A stretch of 64,000 nucleotides of DNA from Costus lasius (Eukaryota; Streptophyta; Magnoliopsida; Zingiberales; Costaceae): NCBI GenBank assembly GCA_027563935.2, contig CM050446.2:121536499-121600498 (forward strand). The letters run 5' to 3'. This document shows, one piece after another, positions 35,129 to 45,370 of the stretch; position 1 is the first letter of the stretch, and the number at the start of each line of letters is the position of its first letter. The notes beneath the pieces were generated by a model that made no database searches, had not been told where the DNA came from, and saw only the letters and a list, made by a program, of their open reading frames with translations. The translations under genes and the position numbers were made by a program.

Positions 35129-37805
35129 TGTAACATCCCTCAGAATCACACCCCACACGCATACAAGTAAAAATACGGGGTTTTAAAAAGTTTTACTCTT
35201 CCATTAAAACATAAGAAGAAAGCGGCATCGAAGGACATTACTACGGAACTGAAAACCGCACAGAACTGAGTAGGATCGATTACTAGGAAATAGAAATCCG
35301 GAAATCCAGAAAATCCGGCAGCAAGTATACTAAATTACTGCTGCACAGACCCACATATCCTGGAACAAAACAGATGTCCACACTACATATATGTGGAGAA
35401 CACAAATTTCAGAAATATTGCAGAAACCGATTATTCAGATACCAAATACAACAATAACTCGGTTACACATCTCAAGGTATTTCGAATACAGTAACTCGGT
35501 TACCCATTTCATAATAAGAACAATTTCAATTCTCATAACTCCAAAACTCGTATCCAACAATAAAACAAGACAACTATAATATAATATCCTGAAAACAGGC
35601 ATAAGCCCTCAGGAGATAAAACGTGTCGTATAAATAAGTTAGGCACGCAGGCCTGATAGATCTTTAGAAGACAACTCTTAGAAGTTATATAACATATTAG
35701 CATCATAACAAATTAAGTAGCTGTAGCAATCACTGTCCTGATGTCTCACCTGAAAATATTTAAACAACGGGGGTGAGCTAAAAAGCTCAGTGAGTAAAAG
35801 ACACTAAAAGCCATCCAAGTACACATCAAAAAATATCATGCTTGCAGATAAGACACTTAACATGCACACTCATATCAGAAACAAAACGTAATCAAATACA
35901 GACACTTATAACAATAGGCATCAAGCACGAAGTAGGATATAAGTATACCAACCCATTCCAACTAATCACACCGCCCAACACATCTATAATACAGATCGAA
36001 ACAGGACTACAGAAAATCAGAGCTGACAGACAGAAAATCAGAATTTTCAGAATCCAAACAGATAGTCTACATCGGAAACAGAAAGGCCACAGAAGGCCTG
36101 AAGACCACAGAAGGTCTGATGACCACAGAAGGTCTGACCCCACCTATGCCGAGGACGAGACATGCATGCATATCAGAAACAGAATGGTAGAGGAGGTATC
36201 AGTGGGTGGCCCCCGTCTCGTCAGGACGTGGCACTCTGGCCTCCAATACCCAGAACAGAACAGAAATAGTGGAGGGAGAACGGAAGGTGAGACCAGCTCA
36301 CATCTACCCTTCACTAGTGTCTCATGGGTCGTAGTAGACTATCAGCACCATTACAGCGCCACAGAAGGAGGGTAAGGACACGGAAGAGTGCTACACTAGG
36401 GCATAATTTTTACAGAACAGGTCATGCTGAAACGGAGGAGTAGGACTAACCATTACTCAATTCTCACATCATGCCCAAAGTGTCTCACAAACCAGAAAAT
36501 GACACACCCCAATATCCAGTCCTTAACAAAATTACAATTTGCAGAAAATCAAAGCTGAACACACTTCATAATTTTTTTTTACCATCAACCAGAAGTAATA
36601 TATGAGTGAATTCCTTGAATTCCTTAGATTTCATGCAACTATCCTTAATTCATGTCAAACCATTCTATGTTCTCACAAAGGTTATAACACATTCAAAGTT
36701 TCAGAAAATTCACAACATATACACAGAATAGAAATTTTTCACATAACAAACAATTAAACAAGCCTAGGAATTATATGAAAATATATACAAATATTCATTG
36801 CAATATTCTTCCCCAAAATTCCTAAAAAAAATGTGAGTCAAAAGAAATCACCGCAAGGGGCGAAATTTTCAGAATCCTTGCAGAACATACAAATTTCATG
36901 AAAATAATTTCAGTCCCCCACTACAGATAATTTTAATTGCACGTTTGTGAAGGAAAATGACAAAAGCCCCAAAATTGGCCCGAACCATGATTTTCGAAAA
37001 TCCCTAAGTTCTTAGTTAAATCCCCAAATTTTGTTTTCTCTAAAATTTCTCATCAAGCAAATAAATTTTAGAAGAACTACAGACCACAATTTAAGAGATT
37101 AAACCATACAGGATAAATTTTTCTCACAAAGGAATATTCGTCTGGCACAGGTAAATTTCGAATTTCACATATGCACAAATTTACTTGTAGATTTTTGGTT
37201 CATACAGATAATCATTGCAAATAACGAATTTTAATTGAATGATAATCTACAATTTAGCGGATTAGACTCCTTAGGATCGAATTACTCACAAGAAAAAATC
37301 GTCCACAGAGAAAAACGCCAAGACAGAGGATCAAGGATCACCAGGAAATTCGTCCACCACCCGTCTGCCACCACCAGCGTCAGGAATTTCAGGAGGCGCC
37401 AAGCACAGTGAGGGGCGACAACCAAAAGCGGCTAGGGCAAGAAAACCAACAAAAGTCGTGAGGGAGAGGAGCCCTCACGCAAATCCTCTTTTTCTCCCAC
37501 CCCAAACGGATCCAAGATCCAATAACCCAGTTAACTTAAGTGAAAAATCGGTTTTATGGGCTTACCTGGGCTTAACCACCCTGCGCCACTCCAATAACAT
37601 CAGAAATATGCGCCACCATGGTGGAAGGAATTCCAGGAACAAAGAATCAAGGTTGAGGGTTCAAATCCCCAACCAAAATAATTATTTTTGCCCTGTAGGA
37701 AAAATTCCTACACTTAGGCAAAAACCCCAAAATTTTAACAGATAAAAATACAGAAACAGAATTTCTAACCTTAAATCATAATTCAGAAAAATCGAGGGCG
37801 TTACA
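35129..37805 (-). repeat. R3 right LTR (5' LTR of the element)
   Basis: 2,677 bp, collinear with 27703-30379. Differences I could see were T/C near 28162 vs 35606, T/C near 27827 vs 35254, A/G near 29532 vs 36959, and C/T near 29717 vs 37143. It should carry the R3 promoter on the minus strand, directed towards 34984. Confidence 0.95.
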
Positions 37806-37810
37806 CCTTG

Positions 37811-38002
37811 GGATGGCCCCCGGAGCTGAACTTTGGTCGTGATAATCACCCAAACTACTGTGGCCGAGATGATTTCTGCACCTTGGGGTTACCACCAGAA
37901 TTCCAAGGGAAGAAACTCAATGCTAATTCTTCAGGAGAAGAATTCTTTTGCCGCCCAGGAGAGCTGATGCAGGGCATCTTTTGGGATTATATTGTGTTTT
38001 GA
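37811..38002 (+). CDS. N2 gag-like protein, C-terminal 63 codons
   Basis: When R3 and one CCTTG copy are disregarded, this segment continues the frame of 25891-27702 with no change of phase. It carries a second and third G-(W/L)-PP motif (LGWPPELNFGRDN, LGLPPEFQG). The frame passes through the polypurine region and stops 38 bases inside the 3' LTR (TGA at 38000-38002), so the last dozen residues are encoded by the LTR. Confidence 0.85.
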   Translation, partial: GWPPELNFGRDNHPNYCGRDDFCTLGLPPEFQGKKLNANSSGEEFFCRPGELMQGIFWDYIVF

Positions 38003-39301
38003 AAACTTGCTTATATTGCTTTGCATCTCTTAGTTTCTTAGTTTGATAAACTATTTTACCTTGGGCCCAAACTAGTCCTGATGGTTGTAAGACTAGTTGT
38101 GGGACAATTTTGTATCTTGAACACTTGTGTGTTAATGTTGTAGGTAGGACTTTAGCCTAGGTTTATTTTGTCAAATCTTTGTTTTACTTTGTAGTTGATG
38201 TAGTAGGTTGCTATAGCCTAGGGAATTCACACATGTACGCACTCTTACATGGCACCAAGGCTCCCCACATCAAGGCTATCTCTCATATCAATAGTACAAG
38301 CCAACATCAAAACAAAGGCAACACCAAACGAGATCAATCTTCAGTCAACTACAAAGAACCAGCCGAGACTAATTATAATATCATCCATTGGCATAAGTCA
38401 ACATCAAGCAAGAACCGCCTGCATCAAAGACCAAGGCAATTCCAAGCAGCCAAACTGAGATGTCCAGCAAGTCAACACTCAGTCAAGTTATATAATTTCA
38501 AATCCTGCTCATGTCCAACCACAAGCAGCCGACCACATCTACAGCTATCATTATCCAATCAGCCATCATTAAAGTCCAATCAAGTGATCAAATGTAAGAA
38601 TCCAGCTTGTAACCCAGATTTGTGACCGTTAACCCAGTTTCCAACCTTGTTACCATTGAAGGTCAAAGGAGAGAGAGCTGAGCGTGCAAATGTAACCGTT
38701 GGGGGGGCTTGGTTTAAAGCCCATGTAATTTTCTCACTTCACAAGTTAATGATTTTTGAATGAACTCAATTCTCTGTTAGCCATGCGTTGCATGTGTAAG
38801 GGAGTGCCGATGGCCCCTTGTGATCCTTGAGGGTGAGCCCTTGGCCCCTGCATCTTGTTCCCTGTTGAGGGTGAGCCTACGGCCCCTCGTTCTTGCTTGT
38901 TCAAGGGTGAGCCGCTGGCCCCTCTAGTTATCATTCTCTTCCCCGTTTCCCTTCTCTTCTCTTCTTCCTCTGTTCTTGCTCCATCCCGCATGCGGAACCA
39001 TCAACGTCCCCCGCTCACGTCCAGCTGAAGCGCAAACCTCACCACCATCCTTTGTTTGCTGAGATCTCACAAAAGCTTGTGGAAGGAAGCCGGTCCTATT
39101 GCTGGGATACAACTCAAGCTAGCTGAGTAGGATCAAAGGAATCTGGCCCCCTTCCTCAAGGGGGCCTCAGGTGCTTTCCTTCCATATTCATGCAGATAAA
39201 ATTGCCGCTCAACTTGCATTGCTGGAAACTTTTGCTTCCCTGTTACACTAGAGCTACTTACCTAAGGAAGATCCTTGCGCAAGGAATCCCATCCTGCATC
39301 A
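37965..39301 (+). repeat. N2 3' LTR
   Basis: It starts TGATGCAGGGCATC after CCAGGAGAGC and ends CCTGCATCA. It has the seven-G version of the homopolymer (38701-38707), which is probably the ancestral state. Confidence 0.9.
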
Positions 39302-40520
39302 ACATTGATCAAGGTGCCTACCGCTTGGTTAGGAGGCATCTTACGGTTAGGCGTTACCGCTTTGTTAGGGACGCCTTGTTGATTACTCTATTGCTTCACA
39401 TCCTTTGGATTGTTATTCCATTGAGCATGACATGATTGCTTATTTATATTTCTACACATGCTATGTCCTTATCCCATTTTACTGGGATTACGCGTTATTG
39501 ATATTGCATGCGTGCTCTCTAGCACATGATATGATATGATTTGGGCCGTACATAGTACAGTACATTACATTGTGATTCGGGGCCGTACTTGTGGCACTAG
39601 AGTGCCAGTCAGACGTATTTTGGGGCCAGACCCATATAGTGCTATGGAGGTTCGACCTCATTGACTATATCTGATATTTGCATACAGTTGTGCTGTTATG
39701 CACTGGTATGATAGGGTACTGGACGCAGTACCAGCGGACTGTTGATGAGCAGTCGTCACCTAGTGTGCGAGCTGACACTGGGGACCACTTAGATATGAGT
39801 GTGTGTCCATAGGGGATGACCCGGCCCACAGCTCAGTATTTGTGGTGTGTTGTTATACCTGTATTACATTGATCATGATTTACAAGTACATGTTTGGTGC
39901 ATCTGATAGGCTTCGTTGTATGTATGATTGGCACATTTTTTCCCCTTAGTATTATTGCACCATGTACTTAATCACTACTTAGCCCTTCTGGCTAACAACC
40001 CCTGCATATGTTGATATTTGATTTCAGGTCCTGAGGCGGGTCCGTCGCAGACGAATAAGGCGTAGCTAGATAGTGTTAGTGGACTCCCTGATGTTGGTAT
40101 TGTATGTGTGTTTTATTGTGATGTTCTGGCCATGTGGCCTATATGTTGTATCCCGTCGATTTTGACGGAGACTATTATGTTGGTGTATTGACACATTACT
40201 GTTGTTATTTACTGTTGGAGTTCACTGTTGATTATGGATTCTGTGTACAGTGTTGGGCCGGGCTGGATTAGCAGGCCCAAATTGTTAGGTCTCGTTGGTG
40301 GGCTGTACGGCTGGGGCCCGGTAGCCGTCGGGACATGACAATTAGTGAACACCACGCAGGGTGTAGAAGAGGGGCTAGTCGCACGCAGGTGACAAAACAC
40401 AAAGTCAACATAGAGTCAACACATCAAACACAAACAAGCGACAGGGTCGCAACGTCGAGAAGAGGGGAGAAGCTGCCTCACTCAGATGAATAGGGGAGAA
40501 CGCCGGAGAATTGAGGGACA

Positions 40521-40605
40521 TGCGTGGGACAGTTTTTCTCTCGGAGTCCTGCGTGACTCTACTTATTTTAGGAAAAAATATTTAGCACTAATTCTGGGCG
40601 TGACA
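40521..40605 (+). repeat. Inverted R1 LTR terminus within the R1 right LTR
   Basis: These 85 bases are the reverse complement of the first about 85 bases of the R1 LTR, ending exactly at its terminal TGTCACGC. The LTR sequence before it (40346-40520) reaches as far as GAGAATTGAGGGA. After it, from 40606, the LTR restarts near its base 95, so about 340 bp are present twice. This is a fold-back rearrangement. Confidence 0.8.
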
Positions 40606-41217
40606 GACAGACGTGACCACCACGTCTCAGCCTAACCTCAACAAACAGCCAACACGGTACGCAGACGGTGGCGCACATGCGCAAACAGCGAACACCACGC
40701 AGGGTGTAGAAGAGGGGCTAGTCTCACAAAGGCGATAGAACGCAAAGTCAACACAAAGTTAACACAGAGTCAACACAGAGTCAACATAGCAAACACAAAC
40801 AAGCGACATGGTCGCAACGTCAAGAAGAGGGGAGAACGCCAGAGAATTGAGGGATTGCACATGCCTAAACGCGGGGTCGAACGCAGAACGCGCACAAACA
40901 CAACAGAACAAGGCATCGCCGAAAAACATGGCGAAGCCCGAAGCGGAAAGGTAGATGACAGAAAATAAGGAGCCGGGAGAAGAACAATATCTCTCGGTAG
41001 GACTCGAACCCACCGGCTCCACCACTGCACAATGGACCATCTAGCAAACTGATTTGAACTCCTCGATGCCGAACCGCCTGCCACACACCACCGGTCATCG
41101 CACGAAGTTCACCGGGGATCGCCGCCAATCACCGGAGTTCGTTCGAGCAGTTGATACGACTATGCCGAGCCAAAGAAGGGAAACAGGGTGGACTCATCGA
41201 CGCCGAACCGCCCACGC

Positions 41218-42418
41218 TGTCAAACCCAAGACTTGCAGGCCTAGGCTAGAGGCACCTGGGCTGGGCGGCGGCCCAAGCCCACACCGTAAGGCACGAGGCG
41301 AAGCCCGACTCGCTGGATCAACGTCAAAATCAATCGATGATTTTGACCGAGCAACGAAGGCGACATCGTCGTCTTCCAAACGCAGTCGGCGTGGAAACTT
41401 CGAAGCGAGGAGGCGAGCGGAGATCTCAGAGCTGCAGACGAGGTCTTCGGAGGAAGGCTTGGACGCGGCAAGATCTTCGACTGAGGAGACAGTTCTTCAG
41501 AGCGGCAGACGAAATCTTCGGAGGAAGATTCGGATGCGGATACCTTATTCGGACTCGAGCAACATGAGGGAAGCGGAGCGGCGTTCTTCCCTTCGGATGC
41601 GGCGGTTGCTCGATCAGACCACGTCCGTGTCTCACGCTAAGTAGAGGCGAGCATCCCTCTGCCCTATAAAGCTTGAGGCGAGGGCATGGAGGAGGATGAA
41701 AAAAGCCTAGAAGAGAAAAGTCCCAGGGATCAGAGAGTAGTGTGGGAGAAGAACCTGCGAGCAGTGATCTTAGAGAGAGGTCGAGAGTCCTGTGAGTCGG
41801 CGGCGAGAGCTGCCGCCGACGTGAGTGAGAGGGACGTGAGGAAGGGGTTTTAGGTGTTTTTATTCGCGAGTTGAATAAAAAGGAATTTTCCCCTTCTACT
41901 GTGTGTTCCTCTCCCTCTTCTCCGGCTCCGACGAGCCGTTTCCAGCGGTTCGACGAGGTCCCCTGTTTCCAGTCGTCTTCGACAACAGCGGCGTATGCGG
42001 CGCTTCCGACAACGTGTGAGGCTGAGGGAAGAGGCGGAGAGACCTCTCCCTGCCATCATGCTCTTTTCCGGCATCAAGAGGAGGCAGTGGCGAGAACGGA
42101 CGCAGGCGGCGTCGTTCTCGCGAGGAAGATGAGCTCGCGAACGCGTTGAGGCGTTCATTTCGAGGCGGCACTGTAGCAGATTTGAATCGGTCAAAATCGG
42201 CGAACGAAATCGCTGTGGCGATTTTGAATTGGTGGTTGACGTGAGACGACGTCAGCATTACCTGATTCGAGCGACGAATTTTGCTTGCGTGCGGAATCAA
42301 TTTTCACTGTGGTCAAAATTAGATTAGGGTGTGAATTTGGGGCTGATTTTGGCATATCGACGCACACAGTTTGAGGCTGTTGTGCTTACATGGAGGTTTG
42401 TGGAAAAAGGGCGTGACA
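41218..42418 (+). repeat. N3 5' LTR
   Basis: It starts TGTCAAACCC and ends GGGCGTGACA. A CCCTATAAAGC TATA-like box lies near 41663-41673 and recurs near 44612-44622 in the other copy. The mid-LTR frames on both strands are in sequence shared by the two copies and are not treated as genes. Confidence 0.88.
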
Positions 42419-42446
42419 AACTGGTATCAGAGCGAGGTTCGACGAT

Positions 42447-44161
42447 ATGGTGAATCAAGGAAACCGCATAGCGCGCATCGAGCAGGTGCTCGGCTTAACA
42501 GGGAACAATAATGACGCGGTTGTTCCCCAAGTGGAGGATTTACATCGCATGGTGGAGCAACAGAGGTTGCAAATTCTTGCCCTCCAGCAAACCATGGCGG
42601 AAATGGCTACATTCCGGCAAAGTTTGGGAGAGATGGTTGTGCTACAAGAACAGGTAGCAGGGCAAGTAGTGGCGCAACAGCAGATGCAGGCTGAAATCGT
42701 GGTGCTACTCGTGGCATTGGCAGCGCAGGCACAAGGAGGAGCGCCAGTGACAACGGCACATACGGAGCAGGCAGCTCCAAAAGTAAAGGTACGGGTCCCT
42801 GAACCTTCGACCTTCGGAGGGGCTCGATCATCAAAAGAACTGGGTAATTTCATCTGGGACATAGAACAATTCTTTGTCACCAATCATGTCCCAGACGGCG
42901 AGAAAGTGCAGGTGTGCACCGTGTACCTTACCGACGATGCCAAACTTTGGTGGCGCACCAAAGTTGATTCCACGTCAGAAGCCCCGAGATGGACCTGAGA
43001 CATGTTCCGAGAGGAACTGCAGCGGCAGTTTCTTCCCAGAAACTTGGTGGACCAGGCACGAGATGCAGTGGATCGGCTTCGACATACAGGTCCGATTCAG
43101 GAGTATGTCCGAGCCTATTCAGCACTGATGCTGCAGATTCCAGATATGGCAGAGGCGGATCAGAAGCATACCTTCCTTCGTCATCTTCAACCATGGGCTG
43201 AATCAAAAGTCCGGCGGCATGCACCGCAAGACTGTAGAGAGGCCGCAGCGGTGGTGGAGTCCTTGGTGGACATGCGTGCTTCAGGATCAACTACAGCGAG
43301 AGTATCAAGGTCGCCTTCAAAGCGTCGCTCTCCGGCAAGGGCAAGAGCGCCAGAAAGAGAGAGACCCCTTCCCCAGCGAGGTGGTGGCCAGCCGGCATGA
43401 CAGGAGCTGAATCGACCTGCAGATAGGGCGCAGGAACAACCGAGAATGATGAAATATTTTTTGTGCAAAGGCCCACATCGGATGTACGAATGTCCGAACC
43501 GACAATGGATTTCGGCGATTGCAACTATCGTGGAGCGAGAGTTGGCAGAGAAGAAAGGAGACGAAGGTGACCCTGTAGTGACCTGCATCGGTGGAATGAC
43601 CCTGAACGCAATCACGGCAGTGTCAGCCTCAGGTGAAGCAGGATTGATGTATGTTCCGATGCAGATCAACGGAGTTGAGGTGGAGGCAATGGTCAACACC
43701 GGCGCGACTCACCTATTCGTATAGGAATGAATGGTTGCACAGCTTGGCTTGCGCACTTCATCGACGACGACTCGGATGAAGACCGTCAATGCCACAGAGC
43801 AACTGATGGTGGCTGTTTCCTATGATGTTCCAGTGAAGCTGGGAAACTGGACGGGCTGACACCACGTCCGGGTGGCAAAGATAGACGATTACGACGTCGT
43901 CCTTGGGATCGAACTGCTTCGACGAGCGAAGGTTTCGATCATTCCACACTTGGAAGGAGTCCAAGTGCTTCTGGAGGGAGCATCATGCTGGATCTCTAGT
44001 GTTCAGCGAGGTAATTCGACGACCTAAACTTTGAGAACACTGGGGACACGTAGAGTGACAGAGCCCGCACAAGCACGAGGTGCTCATATCGCAGCAATAG
44101 TTGCAACTGAATTACCCGTCACTGACATCGAGGGCGATGTCCAACTTGGGCGGGGGAGAAT
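42447..44161 (+). pseudogene. N3 gag-protease polyprotein, decayed
   Basis: From 42447 (MVNQGNRIARIEQVLGLTGN) the frame encodes a leucine/glutamine coiled coil and the gag domain (NFIWDIEQFFVTNHVPDGEK, YLTDDAKLWWRTKV), then a TGA at 42996-42998. It continues open to 43400, and from 43446 a knuckle-like FLCKGPHRMYECPN is followed by VNTGATHLFV (about 43693-43722), the protease active-site block with the catalytic aspartate changed to asparagine. Further protease sequence (DDYDVVLGIELL) runs to 43990, and the frame ends ITDIEGDVQ-like (VTDIEGDVQLGRGRI) in the polypurine tract. The internal region stops there, so polymerase and integrase are absent by structure, not by decay. Confidence 0.85.
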
Positions 44162-45370
44162 TATCAGACCCGAGACTTGCAGGCCTGGGCTAGAGGCAGC
44201 TGGGCTGGGCGGTGGCCCAAGCCCACACCGTAAGGCACGAGGCGAAGCCCGACTCGCTGGATCAACGTCAAAATCAATCGATGATTTTGACCGAGCAACG
44301 AAGGCGACATCGTCATCTTTCGAACGCAATCGGCGCGGAAACTTCAAAGCGAGGATGCGAGGGAGATCTCGGAGCTGCGGACGAGGTCTTCGGAGGAAGG
44401 CTTGGACGTGGCAAGATCTTCGACTGAGGAGACAGGAGCCATGTCTTCAAAGCGGCAGACGAAATCTTCGGAGGAAGATTCGGACGCTGACACCTTATTC
44501 AGACGCAAGCAGCACGAGGGAAGCGGAGCGGCGTTCTTCCCTTCGGATGCGGCGGTTGCTCGAGCAGACCACATCCGCGTCTCACGCTAAGCAGAGGAGA
44601 GCATCCCTCTGCCCTATAAAGCTTGAGGCGAGGGCATGGAGGAGGATGAAAAAAGCCTAGAAGATAAAAGTCCCAGGGATCAGAGAGTAGTGTGCGAGTA
44701 GAACCTGCGAGTAGGGATCTTAGAGAGAGGTCGAGAGTCCTGTGAGTTGGCGGCGAGAGCTGCCTCCGACATGGGTGAGAGGGACGTGAGGGAGGGGTTT
44801 TAGGTGTTTTTATTCGCGAGTTGAATAAAAAGGAATTTTCCCCTTCTACTGTGTGTGTTCCTCTCCCTCTTCTCCAGCTCCGACGAGCCGTTTCCAGCGG
44901 TCCGGCGAGGTCCCCTGTTTCCAGTCGTCTTGGACAACAGCGGCGTAGGCGGCGCTTCCGACAACATGTGAGGCTGAGGGAAGAGGCGGAGAGACCTCTC
45001 CCTGCCATCACGCTCTTTTCCGGCATCAAGAGGAGGCGGTGGCGAGAACGAACGCAGGCGGCGACATTCTCGCGGGGAAGACGAGCTCGCGAACGCGTTG
45101 AGGCGTTCGTTTCGAGGCGGCACTGTAGCAGATTTGAATCGGTCAAAATCGGCGAACGAAATCGCAGCGGCAATTTCGAATTGGTGGTTGACGTGAGACG
45201 ACGTCAGCATTACCTGATTCGAGTGACGAATTTTGCTTGCGCGCGAAATCAATTTTCACTGTGGTTAAAATTAGATTAGGGCATGAATTTGGGGCTGATT
45301 TTGGCATATCGACGCACACAGTTTGAGGCTGTGGTGCTTACGTGGAGGTTTGTGGAAAAAGGGCGTGACA
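44162..45370 (+). repeat. N3 3' LTR
   Basis: It starts TATCAGACCC (5' copy TGTCAAACCC) and ends GGGCGTGACA, followed by the CACGC duplication and the rest of the R1 right LTR. Confidence 0.88.

Larger units (their letters stand above)
27703..37805 (-). mobile_element. R3: young, nearly intact Ty3/gypsy retrotransposon (Tekay/Del-like)
   Basis: 10,103 bp on the minus strand, with two LTRs of exactly 2,677 bp (27703-30379 and 35129-37805) and CCTTG duplicated at 27698-27702 and 37806-37810. By eye the LTRs differ at about four positions, all transitions. At a commonly assumed plant rate (about 1.3e-8 per site per year) that is some tens of thousands of years, an inference only. The polypurine tract (rc AAGGGGGGAGAA) abuts the left LTR and the primer site abuts the right one. 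Gag has one nonsense codon; pol is open for 1,153 residues. It is inserted in the N2 coding frame. Confidence 0.97.
22726..39301 (+). mobile_element. N2: large gag-only LTR retrotransposon in the R2 3' LTR
   Basis: LTRs are at 22726-24090 (1,365 bp) and 37965-39301 (1,337 bp), both TGATGCAGG...CCTGCATCA, with ACATT duplicated at 22721-22725 and 39302-39306. The primer site TGGTATCAGAGC begins at 24092. Without R3 the element is about 6.5 kb. Its 3.8-kb internal region has a long non-coding leader and one long gag-like frame but no protease, reverse transcriptase, RNase H or integrase, so it is non-autonomous. About two dozen substitutions separate the LTRs by eye (near 2%), fewer than expected for R1 and more than for R3, which fits the nesting order. 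Confidence 0.92.
14266..40340 (+). mobile_element. R2: Ty3/gypsy retrotransposon (chromovirus-like) in the R1 right LTR
   Basis: LTRs are at 14266-16421 (2,156 bp) and 21619-22725 plus 39307-40340 (2,141 bp). The primer site TGGTATCAGAGG is at 16427-16438 and a polypurine tract (AAGGTGGGAGGAA) precedes 21619. The target duplication is imperfect (AATAG at 14260-14264, ATTAG at 40341-40345). The flanks otherwise rejoin to give CAAATAG-TGAACACC, as in the uninterrupted R1 left LTR near 7860-7885. The original length is about 9.5 kb. The single gag-pol frame carries many nonsense changes. Its right LTR was later split by N2. Confidence 0.9.
21619..40340 (+). repeat. R2 3' LTR, split by N2
   Basis: It survives as 21619-22725 and 39307-40340. 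The join falls in GTACATT-GATCAAGG, which is uninterrupted in the 5' copy near 15400. After removal of N2 and one ACATT duplication the length is 2,141 bp against 2,156 bp. Substitutions are visibly more frequent than between the R3 LTRs. Confidence 0.88.
41218..45370 (+). mobile_element. N3: gag-protease LTR retrotransposon in the R1 right LTR
   Basis: 4,153 bp with LTRs at 41218-42418 (1,201 bp) and 44162-45370 (1,209 bp), CACGC duplicated at 41213-41217 and 45371-45375, primer site TGGTATCAGAGC at 42422-42433, and polypurine tract GGGCGGGGGAGAA before 44162. The 3' LTR starts TATCAG, a G-to-A change in the terminal TG. The 1.74-kb internal region encodes gag, a knuckle and a protease remnant, with no reverse transcriptase or integrase. 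It is a relative of N1. Confidence 0.92.

Noticed and set aside
41054..41644. A 196-codon frame crossing 41218
   Set aside because: It spans the junction between the R1 LTR and the N3 LTR, so it cannot be one ancestral coding sequence.
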